64,000 nucleotides of DNA from Canna indica (GCA_034359265.1 CP136890.1:44056501-44120500), one strand, 5' to 3'. Positions 11,820 to 22,020 are shown, counted from the stretch's first letter. Numbers and translations are program-made. Notes: generated by a model from the letters alone, not told the origin.

Positions 11820-12033
11820 TCAAAAGGGGGAGAAAAGTATAGGTAAATAGGGAGAAAATTATAAGTAATTAAAGGGGAGGAAAATATAGGAAATCCATAC
11901 ATATAAATAGGGGGAGTTTATTTTCATATATATGCATGATGATAGGGGGAGAAACCCCTTAGTTGATATCCTATATGCTTTAATGAATATATATATTTTT
12001 AAGGATGTTTGTCATCATCAAAAAGGGGGAGAT
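11820..12033 (+). other. F multiple polypurine tracts
   Basis: Six purine-rich stretches of AAAGGGGGAG type lie at about 11823, 11850, 11873, 11919, 11944 and 12020-12033. The last one touches the 3' LTR and would prime plus-strand synthesis. Multiple polypurine tracts before the 3' LTR are a known mark of Sireviruses. F2 repeats the pattern at 45955-46138. Confidence 0.85.
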
Positions 12034-13523
12034 TGTTGGCTTTAGGTTTTTAACCTTGGTCTTAATCTCTTAATCTCAGTTTTGATGATAACAAACATGG
12101 AACTAATATTTCATTGAGAAATATTTTAGGTTCCATATCGAGTAGCGTTCGATGTGCTCGATCAAATAAATCGGAGAAATCAATAAATCAAAAGGACATC
12201 AGAATGACGTTAATCGTCACGCTCGGGTTCATTATGGAATATCTCGAAGATCGACGTGTGCACCAAAGTTGCATTGGACGAGTCCAAAGATCACACGGAA
12301 AGCTCTCCAAGATGACGCACGTTGAAAGCCGGAACCCGGAAATAAAGCGCGCAAAAAAAAGGGCTGAAAAATCAATATCAGCCTATGTTCGGTCGACCAG
12401 TCGGTCGACCGAAGAGTGTAAGGAAAATGGCTGTAGCCATCTCGGTCGACCGAAGGATGCCATAAAGCGGCAGTAGCTACTTCGGTCGATCGGGCGGTCG
12501 ACCGACTGAAGCCAGAAATGGGCAGTAGCTCTGTCGGTCGACCGACCTGCGTTCGCTGAAGACGGTCGACTGGATTACGGGAACACAATTTTGCATCTAG
12601 GTGGTCAACCCGTCGCTCGACCGCACAGAGAGAAGAGGCGTCGGTCGCCTTGAGCGATCGATTGGTCGGTCGACCGAGCGTGTGCAACTGATAGTTTTCT
12701 ATCCATTGAGTTGTCGTTTCTTTGAGAGGATATAAATATACTTCGTCTAACCTCTCTAAAGCTCTTCCTTCACTCTCATAGATTTAATTGAGTATTTTAG
12801 AAGTGATTTAAGCCTTCCAACGATAGATTGCAACGCGCTCTGCTCTTCCGTCGAGTTCTTCTTCAAGCGCCAACTGCTTCCCTCAACTCTGTTGCAACAC
12901 AAGATTCATCTTCTAGCAAGTTGAATGATTGAAGGCCTCAAAAGAGTAGTTAATCTTGTTTTATCATTTAGCTCTTTTCATTGTAACTTTTAACTGTTAT
13001 TTGAACTTGTTTAAATTTGAATTTGTGCGTGTGAAGACCTAGGATTGTTAGGTCTTGAAATTGGGTGGTAGCCTTGATGTTTGATGTTTAAATCCACCCG
13101 TGTAAATTAAACGTAGTTTTACTAGGATTAGCTTGAGTTGTCCCTTAGGGTTGAGGTGGAAGAGTGCTCTCGATAAGAAGCCGGAGACTTCCGGGTGTGG
13201 AAGTACCTTAGGTCGAGAGTGCGACTCTTCGAGTCAAAGTCCTCTGTGTAAGGCAAATCGAATTAATCTAGTAAACCTAGTTTGGAAATCCTAAGCGGGG
13301 GTGCTTAGGTAGTAGAGTAGGCATTGGGGTCGAACCACTATAAAATCTTGTGTTTGCATTATTGTATTTGATTGTGCTTAATTGTGTTATTATTGCTTCC
13401 GCATCCAATCGTAAAATTATAATTAGGCTAATTAGTTTAAGAAAATGATTAAAATCGAATTTAGGCTAATCGATGTAGTAAACACACTATTCATCCTCCT
13501 CTAGTGTTGCCATTTCGACTTCA
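12034..13523 (+). repeat. F 3' LTR
   Basis: The LTR runs from TGTTGGCTTTAGG to ...TTCGACTTCA, 1490 bp. It has a palindrome cluster at 12389-12678 and TATAAATA at 12731. It is collinear with the 5' LTR, with small differences. TTATT follows. Confidence 0.92.
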
Positions 13524-13774
13524 TTATTAATTTCACAGACAGGCAAAACTCTGTTTTTTTGTAATACATGATTCCTAAAAGCCCACCAGATATTTAAAAT
13601 GCCAATATTGTAATTCATTGATCTGTTCATGCTTTTTTCTTGGTCATCTAATATGGGTATTGATGTGGCAACAAGAAATATGGATTCATGGTGATCTGAC
13701 AGAAAGTAAACTCCAGAACATTCATTTTCATGTGGACCTTGTATTGCACAAAATGGTATATCAGAGGAAGGCAC
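13524..13774 (-). pseudogene. Unrecognised open frame in CACTA1 (possible host fragment)
   Basis: The minus-strand frame is open for about 80 codons in CACTA1 sequence and runs out into the F LTR; the full open frame is 13487-13774. It contains CAIQGPHENECSGVYF and GILNIWWAFRNHVLQK. It lies upstream, on the same strand, of the SIN3-like exon, so it could be another piece of the captured segment. I do not recognise it as any SIN3 domain. It may also be intron sequence that happens to be open. Confidence 0.3.
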
Positions 13775-14954
13775 AGTTGGGATGGAAGGACTGTAAATGT
13801 TTCTTTTGTTTATTGAGGTTTGTGTTGCTTAAGCTAGGCAATAACTAACTGCTGGCATACTATGTGCCATATAAAATGCTATTTTACTTACTGTGTGTTA
13901 GGAGATACCAAATGTGTGGATTAAACTAGTTGATTTGATTTTCTCCGAGGTAACTCTCTTCTTTTATGGTACTCTAATTTTTTATGGCTTTAGTAGATCC
14001 ACTCATTTCTGGACCATGACATTTCAATATTTCACTCCTTATTATGAATTTTTTCCTCAGCACTTGTTTTGATTTCCACCAAAAATGAGGTTGTAAAATG
14101 CATAAAAAAGCAAACTGTAGCTTATTTTTTAAGTCAATTGGCAGATCTGTTGTTTATATATAATACTCATTGCATTTAATTAAATCTTTACTTTAACTGT
14201 TAGATGTAATTAATTGGAAAGTAATGGTACGACAACAGAGAATTTGGAAATATATTATTATTATAGTGTCTATTTTTTATTAATTCATTGTTCAGTTTGA
14301 ATTGCTTTCTTATTTTTCAAAAAATAATTATGTTTAAAATTTTAAATCATCATATAACAATTCATGCATGCAAAAACATTACAACAAGGGTTTAAAGCAT
14401 CCATCCCTGATGAAGGTATGCAGGGATATTCTAACTCTCAACCATCTAAGAGATTATATGTTGACTTTGGGAAGGAGTTCCGATGTGAAGGAAGCATGTG
14501 GCTTTGACTTGAACAAAATAGTTTTGAAGAATAAAGGATGTCAATAACATCTTTGGTTCTTCTACTTCCACGTATCATCCACAAAATTAGATAATTTTAG
14601 TTTAATATATGATTATGAAGTATTTTGATCATTTTTAATTATTAATTAATTTGTGCAGGAAAATGATGATTTGGGAGATGAAAAATGAATTTCACGAAGG
14701 AAATGATCATCAAGAGGACTTGACTAATTTGGAAGGAGAAGACTAGACTTGATAGATTAATTTCACATATAATAGTGAACTTTGTTATTAGGCTTGATAG
14801 TAGTACCTTAATTGTGAACTTTATTATTTTGAGTCAACAATTAATATATTTTACGTTTATGAATGAAATTTATGCTTTCAAATCTACGTTTATGAATGAA
14901 ATTTATGTTTTGAAATTTACGTTAATGAAATTTTACGATTGTTTCTATTACATG
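13775..14954 (+). other. CACTA1 right interior
   Basis: AT-rich, with little coding signal. A stretch at about 14660-14746 follows an AG acceptor (gtgcag) and reads as a short acidic end ...EGNDHQEDLTNLEGED and stop, which may be the last exon of a transposon gene. At 14858-14935 a TTTATGAATGAAATTTATG unit occurs in tandem about two and a half times. Confidence 0.4.
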
Positions 14955-15394
14955 AACACGGCCTATAGGAACGATTTTACATACCGTTCCCATAAGCGCC
15001 AACTATAGGAATGGTTAGTCTTGGCTTATAGAAACGGTTTCCAAATCTTTCCTATAATGTTTGGCCTATAGGAACGGTTTTCGAACCATTCCTTTAAGCT
15101 TGGCCTATAGGAATGGTTTTCGAACCGTTCCTATATGCTTATACGAATAGTTCGAAAATTGTTCCTATAAGCTTGGCCTACAGGAATACTTTTTGAAATT
15201 GTTCCCATAAGCTTGGTCTATAGGAACAGTTTTTTTGGTAGCATGGCCATAGGTAGGAAAACCGTTCCTATAGCCTAGCAGAACAGCTGATTTTAGTACA
15301 CATGGGGAAATCGTTCCCATAGGTCTATGGCCACAGTTTTGTATGTTTTGGTAACACTTTTCAGCCATTCCAATAGGTCAAAAATATTGTAGTG
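14955..15394. repeat. CACTA1 right subterminal repeats and TIR
   Basis: About ten copies of CCTATAGGAACGGTTTTCG-type motifs and their complements end at ...TTGTAGTG (15394). They mirror the left subterminal repeats and support one element from 3594 to 15394. Confidence 0.87.
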
Positions 15395-16086
15395 GAAGAA
15401 CACTTGAGGATGAGGGATCAAGAGCTAGGTTTTGTGAATTTGATCATGAAAGGGCTTAGGAGATGCTTAGGGATCACTCTTTGAGATTTGGAAGCATCAA
15501 CATTAGGCTAGGAATGAGCTTGGGATGGATATTTATAACCCCCCAAACACCATGGTCGTCAACGAGCATTTTTTTGCTCATTGGCAATGTCCGATCGCTT
15601 GCCGATCTATCATCAGTCGATCGACCGAGCGACCTCTAAGCGATCGTGGGCATACTGCCGCTTTCTGGCAACATTCGGTCGACCGAATTGGCTACTGCCA
15701 ATTTTTGACAACATTCAGTCGACCAATCGGTCGATCGAATTGCCTTCTGTCCAATTTCCTCTTTTGTCGGTCGACCGAATCTGGGCAGGGCAATTTTCTC
15801 GTGTATTTTTCTTGCCCTTCAGTGTGCGTCAACTTGGAGAGCTTTCCATATGTTCTCTAAACTAGTCCAAGACGTCTTTGGTGCACATGTTGAACTTCCA
15901 AAAATTTTCGCGACCAACTCGAACGCGTCTACCAATGTCCTTCCAATTTTCTGATTTCTCTGATATTTTCAATCGCAGACGTTAACCGACTTAGAACCTG
16001 AAAGAATTTCTCAATGAAATATTATTTCCATGTTTGTTATCATCAAAACCGAGATTATGACCAAGGTAGAAAACCTTAGGCCAACA
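15395..16086 (-). repeat. R1 right (5') LTR, outer piece
   Basis: The LTR resumes after CACTA1 with GAACACTTGAGGATGAGGG, matching 580-600 of the left LTR. It runs through a palindrome cluster at 15593-15780 and ends GGCCAACA at 16086. CTAAA follows, the R1 target duplication. Confidence 0.87.
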
Positions 16087-16369
16087 CTAAATAAATACTG
16101 ACTTCAATCACTTTTAATCTTCACAATCTTTAGATTGAAACTGTCAACATAATAGTCGTTTTAATTATTTCATCATTTATGTAAATAGAAACACCTAGAA
16201 AATAAATGAAGAAAAACTCTTCGAAACTTAACTTACCATACGACATCAATAATGATGATTGAATGTTTAAAAACATTTAAATAAATCATCATTAATTCAG
16301 AAGCTCAGCAGTCACCAAGTTCGCATCAGAAACTATTTAGAAAACCTTTAGACAGTAGGCAATTAAGAC
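16087..16369 (-). repeat. Copia LTR fragment C1, right piece
   Basis: Continues the LTR of 1-49. It resembles the C2 LTR near 36730-36960, including an AATGATGATT...ATCATCATTAATT inverted stretch at 16250-16298. Confidence 0.6.
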
Positions 16370-16600
16370 TAGGGGTGACAATTTTATCCGCATCCACAAA
16401 CTAAAAACCACATCCGCGTGGATACGGTGCGGATACGAATTTGCCTGTATATCCGCACCATATCCGCACCCCCTATCCGCCCCATTTTATTTACTATTTT
16501 GCCCATATATATATAATATACATATATAAGGGCGATATTGTAATTTTATATCAAATATATATTACATCTAAAATTCTAAATATCTAATATTCTAATCTTG
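16370..16600. mobile_element. Possible hAT-type terminal fragment
   Basis: It begins TAGGGGTGACAATTTTATCC, followed by repeated (A)TCCGCACC/GCGGATA units. This is the usual look of one end of a plant hAT element or of a related MITE. The opposite end was not found, so it is a fragment at best. Confidence 0.4.
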
Positions 16601-17112
16601 CATTCGCCCTAATTTTATTTGCATCGCCCAGTTGCCCGACTCGCCCTATTCGAAGCTGACTTATCAGGAGCTGATAATTTTAAAGAGATACAGGTTGGGG
16701 TTTTAGTAGATCCCGAGCCTGAGGAAGGGGTTCCCATCCATTGTTTGTGAGCCGCGTGTTGTTTCCTTAGACGGCGTTCCGGAGAAGGAAGCTTCTTGGA
16801 GTTGGTTAGTGCCAACGTGCCTCCTCCCTTTTGAATATTGGTGTATTTCTTATTGCCCTCGAGTGGGCCAAGTATTGTTTGTAATGGGTTATCACCTCTT
16901 GAGGGCCGCTGAAGTGTTTGACTATTGCCCTTTCGTGGGCCTATTCATGGTTTTTGTTTTGCGCCATGTATTTTGTTGACCTGGAAAACCAAGTCTTTGT
17001 TGTTGGTAATGTTTGGTTCCCTGTGGAGGGTGAGTCTTTGTTTGAGGCTAAACCTCCTATAACAGCTTCGAGGTTGTTTCAGAGGTTAAGTAGTAACACC
17101 AGGATCTAGTGT
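16601..17112. other. Unassigned, GC-richer sequence
   Basis: There is no convincing long frame; the best are 63-66 codons on either strand. The base composition matches the tandem array that follows, so it may be part of the same gypsy element. The short frames did not resemble a known domain to me. Confidence 0.3.
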
Positions 17113-18656
17113 CGAGCTAGGCTCGTTTTAGAAGCAATTTTTGTGTAATGATAGTAAAACTCGGAGATAGTGGCTCTAGGGCAGAAAACTACACTCAGGG
17201 GTTGAAGCTAAGCTTGCTGAGGATCGTAAGGTAGGACCGCATGCGAGGGAAACTAACGCCTTTGAGGCCGAAAGTAGTGGCACGATGGCCGAGGACTACT
17301 CTCGGGGTTTCAAGCCGAGCTCATCAAGGAGCGTAGGGAAGGACTGCGCGCGAGGAGTCGAGTAAGGGCTCTGAGGCCATAAGTAGTGGCATGATAGCCA
17401 ACAAGCCAAGCTGGTGAAAACCGAGTCCTGGTAATGTAAAGGCGATGAGACGGAAGTAGCGGCTCTGGGGCCCGAGGATTGCACTCGGGGGTTCAAGCCG
17501 AGTTCATCGAGGAGCGTAAGGCAGGATCATTCACGAGGAGTCGAGTAAGGGCTCCAAGGCCGGATGTAGTAGCGTGATAACCAACAAGCCAATATGGTGA
17601 AAACTGAGTCCTAGTCGTGTAAGGGCACTAAGGTTTAAAGAAGCGGCTCTGGGGCTGAGGACTGCTCTTTAGGGTTCTAGCTGAGCTCGTTTAGGAGCGT
17701 AAGGTAGGACCACACGCAAGGAGTCGAGTAACGGCTCTGCGACTGGAAGTTGTGGTGTGATAGCCAACAAGCCAAGCTAGTAAAAACCGAGTCCTGGTCG
17801 TGTAAGGGCACTAAGGCCAGAAGTAGCGGCTCTGGCGGACAAGGAGTGCTCTCGAGATTCAAGTTGAGCTCGCCGAGGAGTGTAAGGCAGGTCTGCATGC
17901 GAGGAGTCAAGTAAGGGCTCTAAGTCCAGAAGTAGTGGCATGATAGCCAACGAGCTAGGCTGGTGAAAACTGAGTCCTGGTCGTGTAAGGATGCTAAGGC
18001 CGAAAGTAGTGGCTCTAGGGCCGAGGACTAATCTCGGGGGTTCTAACCGAGCTCGCTAAGGAGCGTAAGCTAGGTAGGACCATGCACAAGGAGTCAAGTA
18101 AGTGCTTTGAGGCTAGAAGTTGTGGCGTGATAACCAACAAGCCAGGTTGGTTAAAATCGAGTCTTGGTCATGTAAGGGCGCTAAGGTCAAAGGTAACGGC
18201 TCTAGGGGCCGAGGATTGCTCTTGGGGGTTCAAGCCGTACTCATTGAGGAGGAGCATAAGGTAGGTCTGCATGCGAGGAGTCGAGTAAGGGCTCCAAGGC
18301 CCGAAGTAGTGGTATGATAGCCAACGAGCTTGGCTGGTGAAAACTAAGTCCTGGTCATATAAAGGCGATGAAGATGGAAGTAGCAGCTCTAGGGGGCGAG
18401 GACTGCTCTCAGGGGTTCAAGTCGAGCTCACCGAGGAGCGTATGGTAGGACCGCACACGAGGAGTCGAGTAAGGACTCTAAGGCCAGAAGTAGTGGCATG
18501 ATAGCCAACAAGCTAGACTGATGAAAACCGAGTATTGGTCGTGTAAGGGCGCTGGGGCCAAGAGTAGCGGCTCTAGGGGCTGAGGACTGCTCTCAGGGGT
18601 TCAAGCCGAGCTCGCCGAGGAGCATAAGGTAGGACCGAACGTGAAGAGTCGAGTAA
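17113..18656. repeat. Tandem array, ~183-bp unit, about eight copies
   Basis: Each unit holds the same ordered landmarks: GAGGAGTCGAGTAAGGGCTC, AGCCAACAAGCCAAG, GTGAAAACCGAGTCCTGGTC, a GGCTCTGGGGCCGAGGACTG-type stretch, and GAGCTCGCCGAGGAGCGTAA. The GAGCGTA landmark recurs at about 17224, 17331, 17513, 17697, 17881, 18063, 18254, 18439 and 18622. Steps are 182-191 bp after a short first unit. Tat-lineage gypsy elements often carry such arrays in untranslated parts, and the Tat-like protease next door fits that. Confidence 0.9.
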
Positions 18657-18828
18657 TTTTGAATAATGGCCGTAAAATTCTTGGGCATACACATTGAAAA
18701 ATGTGATGAATTCAATTTTATTGAATAATAAAATAAAATTGTGCGTACAGGAAAGTGCACTATCTGAGCTTTATTTGTGCCTGTTGATGAGATTTGATCG
18801 CGACTTGAGACGTCTTCCAAGCGCTGAG

Positions 18829-19440
18829 TCAGGGTTGTTTTTGCACGTATCGACCTGGGTCTTGCTCAGAAATTCTCGTCGGACGTTTGCCTACGACTGT
18901 GCAAAGTGCTTGTGGACCATTACACTCTTTCTTTAGTTTGGCCGTCCTTGGCCTAAGACATTCATGGTAACACCGGCGAGCTTCTTTTTGATCGGCATTG
19001 AGCATGCCTACTTTCGTTTCTGAAATGGGGAATTTTATTGCTAGGTGGGGAGTAGATACAAAGGCTCCCAGATTGTTCAAGGAAGGTCGCCCCAGGATCA
19101 TATGATACGGGCTAGGGATGTTGATGACCAAGTACTGCAAATCAATCATTTTTGCCTTTGGCTGAGAGTTGAATGTCATGCCTACCCATATGGCCTCTCG
19201 ACGTCAACCATTTCTCCCAAGAAGCCTATCAAGTTGCCTTTACAGAGAGTGAGTGAGGCTTCAGTTAGCTACACTATCTCGAAGGTGGAGTAGAAAAGAA
19301 TGTCGGCAGAGCTGCCTTTGTAGAGTAGGTTCTTTTTGACAATAAAGTTTCCTGCAAATACAGAGATTAAGTCTGGGTCATGTAGGTTTTGATCTGTTCC
19401 TTAGAAACTAGATTCATAGAATGATATTACCGGGATTTTG
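18829..19440 (-). pseudogene. Ty3/gypsy (Tat-like) protease C-terminal part
   Basis: The minus-strand frame contains GKLIGFLGEM, then YHMILGRPSLNNLGAFVST, PHLAIKFPISE and DQKEARRCYHECL. The ILGRP.LN..GA.VST..L..KFP pattern is the C-terminal flap and post-protease segment of plant gypsy polyproteins of the Tat/Athila branch. The catalytic DTGS-type motif, which should lie at higher coordinates, is not intact. Reverse transcriptase should follow at lower coordinates; instead the 183-bp array is found there. Confidence 0.7.
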
Positions 19441-19477
19441 TAGATGGACTGGCGTGGATGAGTTGTAAGTTGAATTG

Positions 19478-19548
19478 CCTACACTAAAGGGGGGGTGAAT
19501 AGTGTGTTATCTAAAACTTTATCCTAAATGCAAATTATGTCACACCTC
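19478..19548 (-). repeat. Fragment of the dominant LTR family (3' end)
   Basis: TACACTAAAGGGGGGGTGAA and GTGTGTTATCTAA in order match the 3' end of the family LTR in reverse, for example 62-97. About 70 bp remain before gypsy G1 begins. Confidence 0.6.
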
Positions 19549-20040
19549 AACTGAAGGACTGCCAAAATCGAGCTGTGAACTAGGTACTGCAATCGGATAT
19601 AATCATCACCGGGTTACCATTGTATGCCACAATCCTTTCTAAGAATAGTCGGGCATACTGTTCCACAGAGAAGGTAGTCTTCACTAGAATGAAGTGTGTG
19701 GTCTTGGTTAACCGGTCCACTACCATCCAAATGGAGTCAAAGCCACCTTTTGACTTAGGCAACCCAATCACTACGTCCATGGTGATTTTCTCCCACTTCC
19801 ACTCATGTACCTCGAGGTTCGACGGTAGTCCCGCGAGCTTCAGGTGTTCGGCCTTCACCTGCTAGCAGACCATACATTTGGAGACAAACTCCACTAACTC
19901 TCTTTTCATACCCTTTCACTAGTAATGCTGTCTTAAATCTCGGTACATCTTGGTGGCCCCCGGATGCATCATATAAGTGGAACGATGACCTAGTTACAGG
20001 ACTTGCCTACGCACCTTTGCCATATATGGCACCATGATTC
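19549..20040 (-). pseudogene. G1 integrase (zinc region and core start)
   Basis: Read from 20040 down: HPGATKMYRDLRQHY with stops in place of the usual WW, then KGMKRELVEFVSKCMVC (HHCC zinc region), EWKWEKITMDVVIGLPKS (first catalytic Asp), VDRLTK, and an ISD (second Asp) followed by CST-stop-FTARF in place of RG.QFTA. The catalytic Glu region is lost at the break. Stops and the edge show it is dead. Confidence 0.85.
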
Positions 20041-21545
20041 GGTCTTTGAACCTCAGTACACCCTCTGAGTCCAACCTTAATACGTTCTCTGCATCGCCTC
20101 TTCGCACCAGATCCTTGGTCAGCGCACAAAAGGCATCCTCTTCCTGCGCGGCACCCTACACGCAGGTGTGCCACCAAGGCACCTGAAGATGACACAGATA
20201 AGGTTGTACCCCCATCTAGGCACAACAGACAATGGATTTTTCGCTCAGAGCATCTGCCACAACATTTGCCTTCCCCGGATGGTACATAATGGTGCAGTCA
20301 TAATCCTTTAGGAGCTCCAGCCACGTCCTCTGCCTAAGGTTCAGCTCCTTTTGGGTAAGCAAGTACTGGAGGATCTTGTGATATGTATAGATCTCGCAAG
20401 TCTCCCCATACAGGTAGTGCCACTAGAGCTTCAGTGCAAAGACTACTACTGCTAGCTCTAGGTTGTGCGTCAGGTAGTTCTTTTCATGAAGTTTCAACTG
20501 ACAGGATGCATAGGCTATGACTCTACCAAACTGCATCAGATGGCAGCCTAGGCCAACCCGAGAGGCATCACAGAAGACTACAAACCTTCCAGAGCCGAAA
20601 GGTACGGCCAACACGGGTGCCGACGTCAAGCATTCATTGAGCTTCTGAAAGCTCGCCTCGCACTTAGCGTCCCAAATCAAATTTAACCTTTTTTTCTGAG
20701 TCAACCGAGTCAAAGGGGCTGCAATTCTGGAGAAGTTCTCTACGAACTTCCGATAGTACTCGGCCAAACCAAGAAAACTGCGGATCCCAGTCACGCTAGT
20801 CGGCCGCCTCCAGTTCTGCACCACTTCCACCTTTGCAGGATCTACCCTTATCACTTCCTTGGATACTACATGGCCCAAGAACCCTACACTTGTCAACCAA
20901 AATTCACACTTGAAAATTTTTGCAAACAAGCGGTGCTCTCTGAGGGTTTCCAGGACCATTCACAGGTGCTTAGAGTGCTCTTCCTCATTCTTGGAGTAGA
21001 CCAGGATGTCGTCAATGAAGACGATCACAAAGCTGTCCAGGTACTCCTTAAATACCCTATTCATTAGCTCCATGAAGGCGACAGGTGCATTGGCTAAGCC
21101 AAAGGACATCACTAGGAACTAGTAGTGACCATAGTGAGTCCAAAAGGCCGTCTTAGGTACATCGCAGTCCCGGATTCTCAACAGATGGTATCCGAACTTT
21201 AAGTCTATCTTTGAAAACCATTGTGACCCCTACAGCTGGTCAAACAAATCGTCTATCCTCGGCAGTGGGTAACGATTCTTGACAGTCACTTTGTTTAGCT
21301 GCCTATAGTCGATGCACATGCACATCGACCCACCCTTCTTCTTCACGAAGAGAACCGGGGAACCCCAGGGCGACACGCTCGGCCGAATGAAACCCAGGTC
21401 TAGCATTTCTTGCCGCACCCCTTTCCTCCACGGCCACAGATACAAGGGCCGGGAAGGATTGGCCGCCGCCCTGAAACAACTTACGAGCCATTAGGGCTAA
21501 GATAACCCTAATTGGCTTGCTTCCTTCCTCTCTTTGGAAGGTGAA
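20041..21545 (-). pseudogene. G1 reverse transcriptase and RNase H
   Basis: The RT N-part at 21445-21230 has [20 protein letters not shown] and [20 protein letters not shown]. The active site reads [13 protein letters not shown] on the minus strand at about 20999-21030 (F-I-D-D form of YxDD). Then [20 protein letters not shown] and [15 protein letters not shown] lead to the RNase H region ([11 protein letters not shown], then ADAL at about 20260). One open stretch at 20959-20423 is 178 codons. Other parts contain stops, such as after DLWDQL. Confidence 0.87.
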
Positions 21546-21863
21546 CTACGACAGCCCAGGCTTGCTAAACAGAACTATTTTAGCTCTACAATCCAACATC
21601 GCAAAGTGCTCGTCCAACCAATCCATGCCAAGAATGACATCAAGTTCAAGTGTGGGTAGGAGTGTCAAAACTGCACTCAGTACGTGGCCGTAGATGAGCA
21701 CTTCGCAGCCTTGGTAAATTGAATCTGCTAGGATTGCATTGCCCGTAGGCGTTGATACTATCAATGCCCCATCGAGCATGGAGGGAGCCATTGGCAACTC
21801 CGTAGCAAAATTGGCAGACACAAACGAGTGCATAGCACCCGGATCAAATAAAATATCAATATG
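21546..21863 (-). pseudogene. G1 protease (retropepsin)
   Basis: The frame includes ILFDPGAMHSFVSANFA, where the catalytic DSG/DTG triad has become D-P-G, then LDVILGMDWLDEH, the usual end of the plant gypsy protease. DPG variants occur in several plant gypsy lineages, so this need not be inactivating. Confidence 0.8.
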
Positions 21864-22020
21864 GAACATCGTATCTAGCATGGTAAAATATCGTATCTAG
21901 CATGGTAAAAATTTATATACTGCATATAGAATTTATTTCAATATGGAACATCGTATCTAGCATGGTAAAATATCAAATAATTCCCACAAGGAATATACAA
22001 TCTAGCATGGTAAAAATATC
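21864..22020. repeat. Short interspersed direct repeats at G1/G2 join
   Basis: A TCTAGCATGGTAAAA unit occurs four times (about 21874, 21896, 21955 and 21991). Two copies sit in a larger repeat with TATGGAACATCG. This looks like local duplication at or near the junction of two elements. Confidence 0.75.

Larger units (their letters stand above)
5720..13523 (+). mobile_element. F: full-length gag-only Sirevirus-like retrotransposon
   Basis: F has two LTRs of 1500 bp (5720-7219) and 1490 bp (12034-13523), a primer site, a gag frame and a polypurine tract. It inserted into the SIN3-like intron inside CACTA1. The flanks share TTAT (5716-5719 and 13524-13527), or TTATT if the first LTR base is counted. 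The 4.8-kb interior has no protease, integrase, reverse transcriptase or RNase H. It depends on other elements for those, as in the TR-GAG class of non-autonomous elements. The strong LTR-to-LTR similarity and intact ends suggest it is the youngest layer here. Confidence 0.9.
3594..15394. mobile_element. CACTA1: CACTA (En/Spm) transposon with captured SIN3-like exon
   Basis: The left end reads CACTACTACATTTTGG. The right end is ...AATATTGTAGTG, whose reverse complement is CACTACAATATTTTTG, so the two form an imperfect terminal inverted repeat. GAA flanks both ends (3591-3593 and 15395-15397), the 3-bp duplication size of CACTA elements. Both subterminal regions are packed with GGAACGGTTT-type repeats in both orientations. 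The interior carries a pyrimidine-rich leader-like block, a minus-strand SIN3-like exon, the nested retroelement F and a possible small terminal exon. No recognisable TNP2 is present, so it is probably non-autonomous. Without F it is about 4 kb. Confidence 0.9.
50..16086 (-). mobile_element. R1: nested, internally deleted Sirevirus-like copia element
   Basis: R1 is a minus-strand LTR retrotransposon of the dominant family. Its outer ends are TGTTGGTGAAATGG at 50 and GGCCAACA ending at 16086. The flanks are perfect 5-bp copies of CTAAA (45-49 and 16087-16091), so both ends belong to one insertion. Without later insertions it consists of a left (3') LTR (50-1089 + 2332-2471), a short interior (2472-3423) and a truncated right (5') LTR (3424-3593 + 15398-16086). 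The interior keeps the polypurine end and the end of gag. The primer site, most of gag and the LTR edge are lost. S1 lies in the left LTR and CACTA1 in the right LTR. Confidence 0.88.
19549..21863 (-). mobile_element. G1: Ty3/gypsy pol fragment (Tekay/Del-like)
   Basis: On the minus strand the order is protease, reverse transcriptase, RNase H, integrase N-terminal zinc region and integrase core, the gypsy order. LTRs, gag and the integrase C-terminus are missing. Frames are broken by several stops. The left edge (19549) cuts the integrase after FTARFWQSF. The right edge abuts the G2 LTR. Base composition is GC-richer than the copia elements around it. Confidence 0.87.

Noticed and set aside
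17296..17910. Minus-strand frames over the 183-bp array
   Set aside because: Same peptide repeated with the unit and frames broken between units; shadows of the tandem repeat.
17113..18656. Array of regular repeats considered as CRISPR
   Set aside because: The units are contiguous 183-bp tandems without unique spacers, and the genome is a plant.
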